Origin: SAR202 cluster bacterium
GTDB taxonomy: Bacteria > Chloroflexota > Dehalococcoidia > Lucifugimonadales > UBA1123
DNA length: 9,179 nucleotides
Assembly: GCA_030743915.1 (NCBI GenBank)
Contig: JASLRP010000353.1
Location: 1 to 9,179 of the forward strand
Reading direction: 5' to 3'
A model generated the notes under the pieces. The model did no database searches. It had not been told where the DNA came from and saw nothing but the letters and a program-made list of their open reading frames with translations. Each line of letters starts with the position of its first letter. Positions within the stretch are counted from its first letter, which is position 1. The position numbers and the translations under genes are program-made. Shown piece after piece: positions 1 to 6,282 of this stretch.

Positions 1-1011
1 TACAGCGCCGGTCAACCATACTTCGGGAGCGGCCGCGCTGGCGTCCTGATGGTAGCCGGACACGAATATGCCTGCCCGCTCCGCCGCCTCGATAATGGTG
101 GTTGTGCAGTCCTGATGCTGTGTCAGCACGTCAATGCCGGCGTCGATCATCGTCTCGGCGGCGGAGGTCTGCTTGGCGGGGTCGCACCAGTCATTCAATA
201 GCACGAAGGTCGTCTCAACATCCGGGTTCACGGACTTGGCCCCCAGATGGAAGGCGTTCACGTTCAGCAGTGTCTGAGGGATCGGGAAGGCGGCGATGAA
301 TCCCAGCTTGTTGGATTCAGTCACTTTGCCGGCGACCTGACCGGCAGCGTACTCCAACTGCCAGATGTTGCCCATGTACGCGCCGAAGTTGTCGGTGCTT
401 TTCAAGGCGCCCTGATGGAGGAACACCACACCGGGATGTTTGGTGGCCTCTTCAATCGTAGGGTCGGAGTAGCCGTAGCTGGTGGCGAAAATGATGCCCG
501 CTCCCTGCTGGATCATCTGAGCTTCGACAGCCTGCACCTGAGCGGTTTCCGGAATGTTCTCAGCTTGAAGAAGTTCGACGTTAGGAATCTTCGATTGCAG
601 GTACAGGCTGCCCTCGAAAGCGGCCTGATTGTAACCCAGGTCCTTCTGAGAGCCAACGTATATGAACCCTATTTTCAAAGGATCGCCGTCGCCCAGAGAA
701 GCGGCGTCGGCGTACTCTGACGTGGGCGGGTGTGAACTGCCGGCTATGCCGTCAATGAACATCTTCCCAAACAGTTCGGGCGACCCGCCAGCCAGCTCAT
801 CTACCGTGGGCGATGTTGCCGGAACGGTCGCTGCGGCTGGAGCCGCCGGGGCCGGGGCTGGCGCAGGCGCGAGGACCGCTGCCGGGACTGCTGTCGGAGT
901 TGCCTCTTCATCGCTGCTGCAGGCAGCAGCCACCAGGATTGACAGGCTCGCGGCCATCACGAGTAGACCACGAAGCCCGTTTGATCTTATTAGCCTGTAA
1001 AAACTCTGCAA
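1..1011 (-). CDS. BMP-family ABC transporter substrate-binding lipoprotein (C-terminus cut by window edge)
   Basis: Extracellular ligand-binding component of a BMP/PnrA-type (nucleoside-class) ABC importer; 337 residues are visible and the reading frame is still open at base 1. Residues 1-31 form a lipoprotein signal peptide: Arg6, Arg9 and Arg14, a hydrophobic stretch LLVMAASLSILVAAA, and the lipidated Cys31 followed by SSDEE. An Ala/Pro-rich tether (about 37-70) follows. The binding domain starts near 112 (PLKIGFIYVG) and carries family-typical blocks: DLGYNQAAFEGS (124-135), a FATSYGY segment (175-181) and GNIWQLEYAAGQVAG (214-228). I chose the TTG start because AAGGAG lies 9 bases upstream and it gives a well-formed signal peptide; an in-frame ATG at 1041 has no Shine-Dalgarno and would add 10 residues. 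It is the last gene of the operon, about 64 bases after the permease. The family is confident; the actual ligand (nucleoside, purine or other) cannot be read from the sequence. Confidence 0.93.
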   Translation of the reverse strand, partial: MQSFYRLIRSNGLRGLLVMAASLSILVAAACSSDEEATPTAVPAAVLAPAPAPAPAAPAAATVPATSPTVDELAGGSPELFGKMFIDGIAGSSHPPTSEYADAASLGDGDPLKIGFIYVGSQKDLGYNQAAFEGSLYLQSKIPNVELLQAENIPETAQVQAVEAQMIQQGAGIIFATSYGYSDPTIEEATKHPGVVFLHQGALKSTDNFGAYMGNIWQLEYAAGQVAGKVTESNKLGFIAAFPIPQTLLNVNAFHLGAKSVNPDVETTFVLLNDWCDPAKQTSAAETMIDAGIDVLTQHQDCTTTIIEAAERAGIFVSGYHQDASAAAPEVWLTGAV

Positions 1012-1020
1012 CGTTCTATA

Positions 1021-1026
1021 CTCCTT
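1021..1026 (-). promoter_or_regulatory. Ribosome binding site deciding the TTG start of the BMP lipoprotein
   Basis: Minus-strand AAGGAG with 9 bases before the TTG at 1011-1009. It is the best Shine-Dalgarno in the operon and lies downstream of the alternative ATG at 1041, which argues for initiation at TTG. A separate strong ribosome site would allow the binding protein to be made in excess over the membrane subunits. Confidence 0.6.
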
Positions 1027-1075
1027 GAAAGTTGATTTCATATTTCAGTTGTCAATTTGAAGAGATGCTTTCCCG

Positions 1076-1993
1076 TCAACCTCTCATTACACTCTTCAAG
1101 CCTTCGGGCATGGCGCGTAGCGCAGCCCCCGTCCAGATTGATAGCACGCCCAGCGTGATGATGTAAGGAAACATGTCCAGTATGAATGGAGATATCGGAG
1201 TCCCGATGGACTGAAGCTGGAGTTGAAGGCCAATGGCGCCTCCGAACAAAAAAGCGCCAGCCATCGCCCTCAGTGGCGACCACATGCCGAATATCACCAG
1301 CGCGACAGCGATGAATCCTCTTCCTGCCGTCATGTACTCGGACCATTGGTGAGTGAACGCCAATGATAGCTGAGCGCCGCCCAGTCCGGCCAGAACTCCG
1401 CCCAAGATTACAGCCGTTACCTGCAACACTTCCGGCCTTCGACCAGCCGCGAACGCGACTTCGACGCTTTCTCCGACCGCTCTGAGGCTCAGGCCCCAGC
1501 GAGTCCTCATAAGCACGAACCAGAGAATCGGCCCAAGAGCGTAGGCCGAGTATGCCAGAATGTCCTGCTGAAACAGCGCTTTGCCAAACACCGGAATCTG
1601 CGAGATCAAAGGGATGGAAATGTCGTTCAGTCCATCTATCTGAGCGCTGACGTAAGAGCGTCCGGCGAAGGCGGTTATGCCTGAGCCGAAAAAGGTGACG
1701 GCGAGTCCGGTCGCCAACTGGTTGGTGCCTCGGAACACGATAAGGTAGGCATGAATGGCGGCCAAAAGCCCCCCCGCAAACGATCCGCCCAACACACCTA
1801 TGAAAACGTTCCTCGTTTCCACAGTCACGATGAAACCGAATGCCGCGCCCATGAGCATGCTGCCTTCGATACCCAGATTGATCCGCCCCGAACGCTCGGT
1901 GATGACCTCGCCGTAAGTGGCGTACAGAACCGATATCCCAGGGCCTACCGCGCCGGTGAGAGCGCCGCTCAAGACAAGCCAGAATGTGCTCAT
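1076..1993 (-). CDS. ABC transporter permease, NupC/YufQ-like (BMP-type importer)
   Basis: One of the two channel-forming inner-membrane subunits of the importer; 305 residues, normal for this shorter permease. It is almost entirely hydrophobic, with probable membrane helices near residues 5-25, 43-58, 64-86, 95-110, 147-162, 190-212, 225-255 and 270-288. Family motifs are visible: the ERSGRINLGIEGSMLMGA block (33-50), and a cytoplasmic coupling-loop segment RAVGESVEVAFAAG (171-184), where the permease is expected to contact the ATPase. The block WSEYMTAGRGFIAVALVIFG (217-236) is also typical of the NupC side of the pair. Its ATG overlaps the stop of the upstream permease by four bases (ATGA, 1990-1993), indicating coupled translation; no convincing independent Shine-Dalgarno is seen. 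It belongs to the branched-chain/ribose-type permease fold (BPD_transp_2). The family is firm; the substrate is inferred only from the family. Confidence 0.93.
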   Translation of the reverse strand: MSTFWLVLSGALTGAVGPGISVLYATYGEVITERSGRINLGIEGSMLMGAAFGFIVTVETRNVFIGVLGGSFAGGLLAAIHAYLIVFRGTNQLATGLAVTFFGSGITAFAGRSYVSAQIDGLNDISIPLISQIPVFGKALFQQDILAYSAYALGPILWFVLMRTRWGLSLRAVGESVEVAFAAGRRPEVLQVTAVILGGVLAGLGGAQLSLAFTHQWSEYMTAGRGFIAVALVIFGMWSPLRAMAGAFLFGGAIGLQLQLQSIGTPISPFILDMFPYIITLGVLSIWTGAALRAMPEGLKSVMRG

Positions 1994-3051
1994 GTGGCAG
2001 GCTCGCTCTTGCGTCTGAAACCCAGCACCATGAACAGAGTCAGCCCTATCAGGATGAACATCGCCGCCGACGGCAGGTTGCCCGTGAACTGGAGGGCATC
2101 GCCGCCGACCAGTATCACCGCAAGCAGCGCGGCCATCGCGATTATCGTCAGAGGATTGTGGTTCGCTAGCCAGCTAGCCAGAAATCCGAGGAAACCGAAG
2201 TTATCCGAGATGCCTGGACGCAGGTGATGCTGAATCCCCGCCACCTCGCTCATGCCGGCCAGACCGGCCATTCCTCCGCCCACGAGCATGGCGACGATCA
2301 TGTACTTGACGACGGGCACGCCGCGCCGCTGAGAAGCGCCGGGATTTCCGCCAATGGCCCGCATGTTGAATCCCCAGCGCGTCCGGCTCAAAATCAGATA
2401 GCTGACGACCACCGCAACCAGCGCGATTACCGCGCCTCCGTGGAACCGGGTGTCGCCGAACCCGGATAGCGTAGCGGCATCGGAAAAGTTCGGTGTGTAA
2501 GGGTATCCGAACCCTTCGGGGTTCTTCCACGGGCCGAACACGAATATATTCACAAACGATATTGCAACAAAATTCAACAACAGCGTGGAGATCACCTCAT
2601 TCACCCCTCGCCAGTTCCTGAGCAGAATCGCCAGCCCGCTCCATGCAGCACCGCCGATGAACCCGCCGATCATCATTGCGGGAATCATCAGCCAGATTGT
2701 CCCGATTCCAGAGTAAAGAGCAACGCCCGTCGCGCCCCAGGCGCCCAGGTATAGTTGCCCTTCGCCTCCAACATTGATGAGACCCACCCGGGCGGGAATC
2801 GCCGTGGCAAGGCCGGTGAAGACGAAGGGAATCATCCGCACGCCCACCTCGCTCATCCCGACTTTGCTGGCCAGGTTCGTGCTGAAAATGCTGCTGTAAA
2901 TGTCTATCGGGTCACGCCCAATAAACAGCAGGAAAACCCCGAACACCACGAATGACATGAAGATTGCGAAGATTGATCTGAAGGCGGGTGATGAGGTGAT
3001 ATCCCTGGTGGAGCGCTCGGTCTGCCTGAGCGTCTGCAAGAATTGCGGCAT
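1990..3051 (-). CDS. ABC transporter permease, NupB/YufP-like (BMP-type importer)
   Basis: The larger of the two permease subunits, 353 residues, a normal length for this partner. A hydrophilic N-terminus (1-25) precedes membrane helices near 26-45, 72-90, 100-114, 117-143, 152-173, 206-223, 247-267, 300-317 and 327-344, and the protein ends in a basic tail (RRKSEPAT). Diagnostic motifs are ARVGLINVGGEGQLYLGA (87-104) and the cytoplasmic loop RAIGGNPGASQRRGV (231-245), equivalent to the GxNPxAS coupling loop of sugar and nucleoside permeases. The start ATG shares its A with the TGA stop of the ATPase gene (TGATG at 3053-3049), and its last bases overlap the next permease, so three proteins are made from one coupled message. 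It pairs with the 305-residue permease to form a heterodimeric channel. Confidence in the family is high; substrate specificity is unknown. Confidence 0.93.
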   Translation of the reverse strand: MPQFLQTLRQTERSTRDITSSPAFRSIFAIFMSFVVFGVFLLFIGRDPIDIYSSIFSTNLASKVGMSEVGVRMIPFVFTGLATAIPARVGLINVGGEGQLYLGAWGATGVALYSGIGTIWLMIPAMMIGGFIGGAAWSGLAILLRNWRGVNEVISTLLLNFVAISFVNIFVFGPWKNPEGFGYPYTPNFSDAATLSGFGDTRFHGGAVIALVAVVVSYLILSRTRWGFNMRAIGGNPGASQRRGVPVVKYMIVAMLVGGGMAGLAGMSEVAGIQHHLRPGISDNFGFLGFLASWLANHNPLTIIAMAALLAVILVGGDALQFTGNLPSAAMFILIGLTLFMVLGFRRKSEPAT

Positions 3052-4712
3052 CAGTCCTGGTGACCCGTCATTAGCCTGCCGATGAGGGCAACGTTCGCCT
3101 CGCCAGAATCGAACTGGCCAATAATCTCTCCCTGGTACATCACGATCATTCTGTCGCTGAGTTCCATCAACTCTTCCAGGTCTTCGGAAACCAACAGGAC
3201 CGCCGCGTTCCCGTTCTTGGAATCCACCAGCATCTGACGAGTTGTCTGGGCCGTGAGAACATCCAGGCCACGAGCCGGATAGTAGGCGATCAGGACACGC
3301 TCATTGCCTGTCATTTCTCTCGCCAGGGCCACGCGCTGAACGTTGCCGCCAGATAGCTCTGAAACCCTGGCGTCGTTTCTCGCAAGGGCCAACGGAAACG
3401 CCGACAGCATGTCCTCGATTCTCTGCCGAATTCTGGGCCACGACATCCAGAGACCGCCGCCGTTATAGGCATCCAGTCCACCCAGCGCCAGATTCTCCTC
3501 GACCTTCATGTCCGGCACAACCGCCATCGCCAGCGGGTCTTCGGTGACATAACCGACGCCCTCTTTTATGAGCCTGCCGGGAGACCAGCTCTCAACTGGC
3601 TCGCCGAACAGTCGTATAGAGCCTTCTGACATTTTCGTCATGCCGAACAGAATTTCGCCAAGCTCCTGTTGGCCGTTCCCGGAAACGCCAGCCACGCCGA
3701 GGATTTCTCCGGGCGATATGTGGAAATTGATGTTGTTCAGCCCTCGCCCGTCGTGACCGTTTCCCAGGGATACTTCGCTGAATTCGAGAGCGGGGCCAAT
3801 CGCCGCGCTTGTTTGGATGGAATCATTCCTGACCGGCTCCGGCGCCTCGATGTCGAGCATCATTGAGATCAGAAGGCTTGGATCAAGCTCGTCACGCATC
3901 ACTGTCCCGATGACCTCGCCGTGTCGAAGCACAGTGGCTCGATCAGCCACCGCCATCACCTCGCGCATCTTGTGTGTGATGAACAGGATCGCATATCCAT
4001 CGTTTTTCAGATCGGCGAATATGCGAAACAGGTTGTCGGCTTCATGCGGCGCAAGGATGCTGGTGGGTTCGTCGAATATCAGAATCTTGGCGTTCGCCAG
4101 GGTCAGCTTGATTAGCTCGACCTTCTGCCGCTCGCCCATTGAAAGGTTGCTCACGCGAGCGTCCGGGTCAACGTCGAGTTCGTATTGGGATGAGACGTCT
4201 TTGATCCTCCGAGACAGAGCCTTGCGGTCCAGGTAGATGCCCTGGTCCGGCAGGAACAGCGCAATATTCTCGGCCACGCTCAGCGCTGGAATCAGGGTGA
4301 AGTTCTGAAACACCATGCCGATGCCCAGCCGACGGCTGTCATTCGGCGATTGGATTTTGACTTCGGCGCCGTCGAGGGTTATCTCGCCGGAATCTGGCTG
4401 ATAGAACCCGTAGATGATTTTCATCAACGTGCTCTTGCCGGCGCCGTTCTCGCCCAGAATCGCGTGGACTTCGCCTCCGCGAACATCCAGGTCAATGCCC
4501 TGGTTCGCTGCCAGTTCCCCGAAACTTTTGGATATGCCTTTCAGCGCCAGATTAGCCGAGCGCGACACATTGTCATGAAGTCCATCGAAACGAACCTGAT
4601 CAGTTACTATCCGGTCCGAATCTGTCGGCCCGTTTTCAATAATCGCCAACTTACACCCCGTCTGAGATTGCCTCACGAAGGCTATGCCCTGAGTGTTACC
4701 TGCGTGTTTCAT
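3051..4712 (-). CDS. ABC transporter ATP-binding protein with two nucleotide-binding domains (BMP/Nup-type)
   Basis: Energy-coupling subunit of the importer; 553 residues from the ATG at 4712. The first ATPase domain is complete: Walker A GENGAGKST (87-95), Q-loop Gln136, signature LSMGERQ (190-196), Walker B ILIFDEP (210-216) and switch His247. The second domain (about 309-553) keeps the signature LSGGNVQR (453-460) but has a degenerate Walker A (GVSGNGQQE, 342-350, with Gln for Lys) and a degenerate Walker B (LIAYYPARGLD, 474-484, lacking the catalytic acid), as is usual in the RbsA/NupA-like fused ATPases. So one of the two sites should hydrolyse ATP. Walker A normally lies near residue 40; here about 48 extra N-terminal residues without recognisable domain precede it. 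A GTG at 4568 would give the usual length, so the start is uncertain. The frame stays open upstream to about 5198, but that part is antisense to the CoA-transferase and not credible. First gene of the operon. Confidence 0.92.
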   Translation of the reverse strand: MKHAGNTQGIAFVRQSQTGCKLAIIENGPTDSDRIVTDQVRFDGLHDNVSRSANLALKGISKSFGELAANQGIDLDVRGGEVHAILGENGAGKSTLMKIIYGFYQPDSGEITLDGAEVKIQSPNDSRRLGIGMVFQNFTLIPALSVAENIALFLPDQGIYLDRKALSRRIKDVSSQYELDVDPDARVSNLSMGERQKVELIKLTLANAKILIFDEPTSILAPHEADNLFRIFADLKNDGYAILFITHKMREVMAVADRATVLRHGEVIGTVMRDELDPSLLISMMLDIEAPEPVRNDSIQTSAAIGPALEFSEVSLGNGHDGRGLNNINFHISPGEILGVAGVSGNGQQELGEILFGMTKMSEGSIRLFGEPVESWSPGRLIKEGVGYVTEDPLAMAVVPDMKVEENLALGGLDAYNGGGLWMSWPRIRQRIEDMLSAFPLALARNDARVSELSGGNVQRVALAREMTGNERVLIAYYPARGLDVLTAQTTRQMLVDSKNGNAAVLLVSEDLEELMELSDRMIVMYQGEIIGQFDSGEANVALIGRLMTGHQD

Positions 4713-4715
4713 CGT

Positions 4716-4733
4716 TGTTACAAAGATGTAACA
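4716..4733. promoter_or_regulatory. Perfect inverted repeat in the divergent intergenic region, candidate operator or RNA hairpin
   Basis: TGTTACA-AAGA-TGTAACA: two perfect 7-base arms around a 4-base centre. It ends three bases before the ATPase ATG (4712) and lies 50 bases before the CoA-transferase ATG (4784), so a dimeric regulator bound here could control both directions. A TAACAT hexamer at 4729-4734, a possible weak -10 for the plus strand, overlaps it. Additional TGTTAC half-sites occur at 4694-4699 (22 bases from the left arm, about two helical turns) and 4809-4814. Alternatively, in the minus-strand message it folds into a 7-bp stem directly before AUG, occupying the place of a ribosome binding site. 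The regulator family cannot be named from this alone. Confidence 0.5.
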
Positions 4734-4766
4734 TGTATCGGCAGTCCTTTTCAATTTTTGAGAAGC

Positions 4767-4771
4767 AGGAG
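4767..4771 (+). promoter_or_regulatory. Ribosome binding site of the CoA-transferase
   Basis: AGGAG, 12 bases before the ATG at 4784. The spacing is on the long side, but it is the only purine-rich site near any start. The in-frame alternatives upstream (ATG at 4733, TTG at 4715) have none and would lie within or against the palindrome, so 4784 is preferred. Confidence 0.45.
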
Positions 4772-4783
4772 AAATTTCAGAAG

Positions 4784-6196
4784 ATGACGAATGACGCTCT
4801 ACACAGCCTGTTACCGATTGCCGGATGGGACGACGAACGCGCCCGAGAAGTTGAGATATCCGGCGGTCCCGATCCGATATTGCCGACTCCGTTTCTAATC
4901 GGCGAGACCAGCGCCGCCGCGCTGTCGGCAGTGGGGCTTGCAGCGTCCGACCTGTGGGAGTTGCGCACGGGGCGTCGTCAGGAGGTCGCCGTCGATACCC
5001 GGCAGGCCACAGCGTCCCTGCGCAGTGGGCATTACATGCAGATGGACAGCGCTCCCGTTTCAGCCGCCCGCAATACCGTGATGGGAGTCTATCCGGCCAA
5101 GAATGGCCGTTGGAGCTACCTCCATTGCAATTTCCCCAACCACCGCGCTGCCGCCCTCGGCGTGCTGGGCGTGGAGGAAGACCGAGATGCAATGGCAAGG
5201 GCGGTGGCCCAATGGGACGCTCTGGAACTTGAGGAGGCGATTATCGCCGCCAAAGGAGCGGGGGGCATGGTCCGCACGATGGACGAGTGGGGGCAACATC
5301 CGCAGGCCGCCGCAATAGCTTCGCTGCCTCTGCTGGAGATAGTCAAGATTGGCGACAGTCCGCCCGAAAATCTCCCTGACGGCGGCAGACCCCTGTCAGG
5401 CATTCGGGTCCTCGACCTGACGCGAGTTCTGGCCGGGCCGACCTGCGCCCGCACCCTGGCTGAACACGGCGCCGATGTATTGAAGATCACCGGCGCCCAC
5501 CTTCCGAACATCGGTTACCAGGAGTACGATACCGGCCACGGCAAGCTGTCTGCCCACCTCGACCTGCGCGAACAGGACGACCTGGAAACCATGCGCGGGC
5601 TGGTCCGGGAGGCCGACGTATTCTCGCAAGGCTACCGGCCCGGAACTCTCAGCGACCGAGGGCTGTCGCCGGAGGCGCTGGCAGAAATCCGGCCTGGGAT
5701 TGTTTACGTTTCGCTGTCTGCGTTCAGCCACGTCGGGCCGTGGGCATCGCGTCGCGGCTTTGACACGGTGGTGCAAACCGTCAGCGGTATCACCAGCCGA
5801 CAGGGAGAGTTGTTCCCAGGCGATTCGCCAGGGCCGCAGTTCTATCCCGTGTCTGCCATCGACTATCTAACCGGATATCTGATGGCATTCGGCGCAATGT
5901 CAGCCCTGGCCCGGCGAACTCGCGAAGGCGGAAGCTGGCTGGTGAGAATCTCTCTGGCTCAGACCGGACGCTGGCTCGTCGAGCGCGGCCAGGCGTCGGA
6001 ATCCGAGCTTCAAGACGTCCCGCCGGAATTCACATCTGAGGAGTTGGAGCGTTGGTCAATGACCAGCGACACGCCGATGGGTCGACTGGTCCACCTTGGG
6101 CCTGCGGTAAAACTCTCCGAGACGACTCCGCGCTGGTCTCGGACATCGGTCCCCCTAGGATACAACGAACCGGTGTGGCCGGAGCGAGGCGCGTAA
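4784..6196 (+). CDS. Family III CoA-transferase (CaiB/BaiF-type) with rearranged lobes
   Basis: Probable transferase moving coenzyme A between acyl-CoA and a carboxylic acid in the cytoplasm; 470 residues. The second half is a typical CaiB/BaiF N-terminal lobe: LSGIRVLDLTRVLAGPTCAR (204-223), the ADVLKI strand (230-235), EADVFSQGYRPGTLSDRGLS (276-295), IVYVSLSAFSHVGPWASRRG (306-325) and VSAIDYLTGYLMAFGAMSAL (356-375), where Asp360 fits the catalytic Asp that forms the acyl anhydride. The first half (about 36-190) looks like the part that normally follows: a helix like that at 361-375, a GRRQEVAVD strand (63-71), then VMGVYPAKNGRWSYLHCNFP (99-118) and an HPQAAAIASLPLLEIVKIGD segment (172-191) that usually sits near the end of these enzymes. 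The order is therefore permuted or a partial tandem; I recall long CoA-transferases of this shape, so it is probably a real subfamily. It is divergent from the transporter operon. Substrates are unknown. Confidence 0.88.
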   Translation: MTNDALHSLLPIAGWDDERAREVEISGGPDPILPTPFLIGETSAAALSAVGLAASDLWELRTGRRQEVAVDTRQATASLRSGHYMQMDSAPVSAARNTVMGVYPAKNGRWSYLHCNFPNHRAAALGVLGVEEDRDAMARAVAQWDALELEEAIIAAKGAGGMVRTMDEWGQHPQAAAIASLPLLEIVKIGDSPPENLPDGGRPLSGIRVLDLTRVLAGPTCARTLAEHGADVLKITGAHLPNIGYQEYDTGHGKLSAHLDLREQDDLETMRGLVREADVFSQGYRPGTLSDRGLSPEALAEIRPGIVYVSLSAFSHVGPWASRRGFDTVVQTVSGITSRQGELFPGDSPGPQFYPVSAIDYLTGYLMAFGAMSALARRTREGGSWLVRISLAQTGRWLVERGQASESELQDVPPEFTSEELERWSMTSDTPMGRLVHLGPAVKLSETTPRWSRTSVPLGYNEPVWPERGA

Positions 6197-6205
6197 TCAT
6201 GCACA

Positions 6206-6233
6206 GGGCAGGGTTCGTATTCTAACGCTGCCC
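6206..6233. terminator. Candidate hairpin terminator between convergent genes
   Basis: GGGCAG (6206-6211) pairs with CTGCCC (6228-6233); after one G/G mismatch, GTT pairs with AAC around an 8-base loop. It starts 9 bases after the CoA-transferase stop, where a terminator would be expected. No T-run follows on either strand, so intrinsic termination is doubtful. The rest of the 86-base gap to the converging gene shows nothing else. Confidence 0.3.
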
Positions 6234-6282
6234 CGCACAGTAAGTATCCCCTCGATTACGAGTCCTCGCCGATGTCCTAGTC

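Noticed and set aside
247..720. Plus-strand open frame of 157 residues at the left edge
   Set aside because: The minus strand here encodes the well-conserved BMP ligand-binding domain; the plus frame is a shadow.
1044..1055. TTGACA on the minus strand between permease B and the lipoprotein as a -35 box for a separate promoter
   Set aside because: No acceptable -10 hexamer lies 16-18 bases downstream; the TATAGA near 1015-1020 is 29 bases away. Read-through from the operon is simpler.
3051..3900. Second ATPase domain as a mutated or decayed domain
   Set aside because: Loss of the Walker A Lys and Walker B acid in the second domain is normal for fused ATPases of the RbsA/NupA type, so it is not evidence of decay.
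4713..5198. Upstream continuation of the ATPase reading frame, giving a 715-residue protein
   Set aside because: This part is antisense to the conserved first half of the CoA-transferase, is rich in Arg, Pro and Ser without domain character, and family ATPases do not have it.
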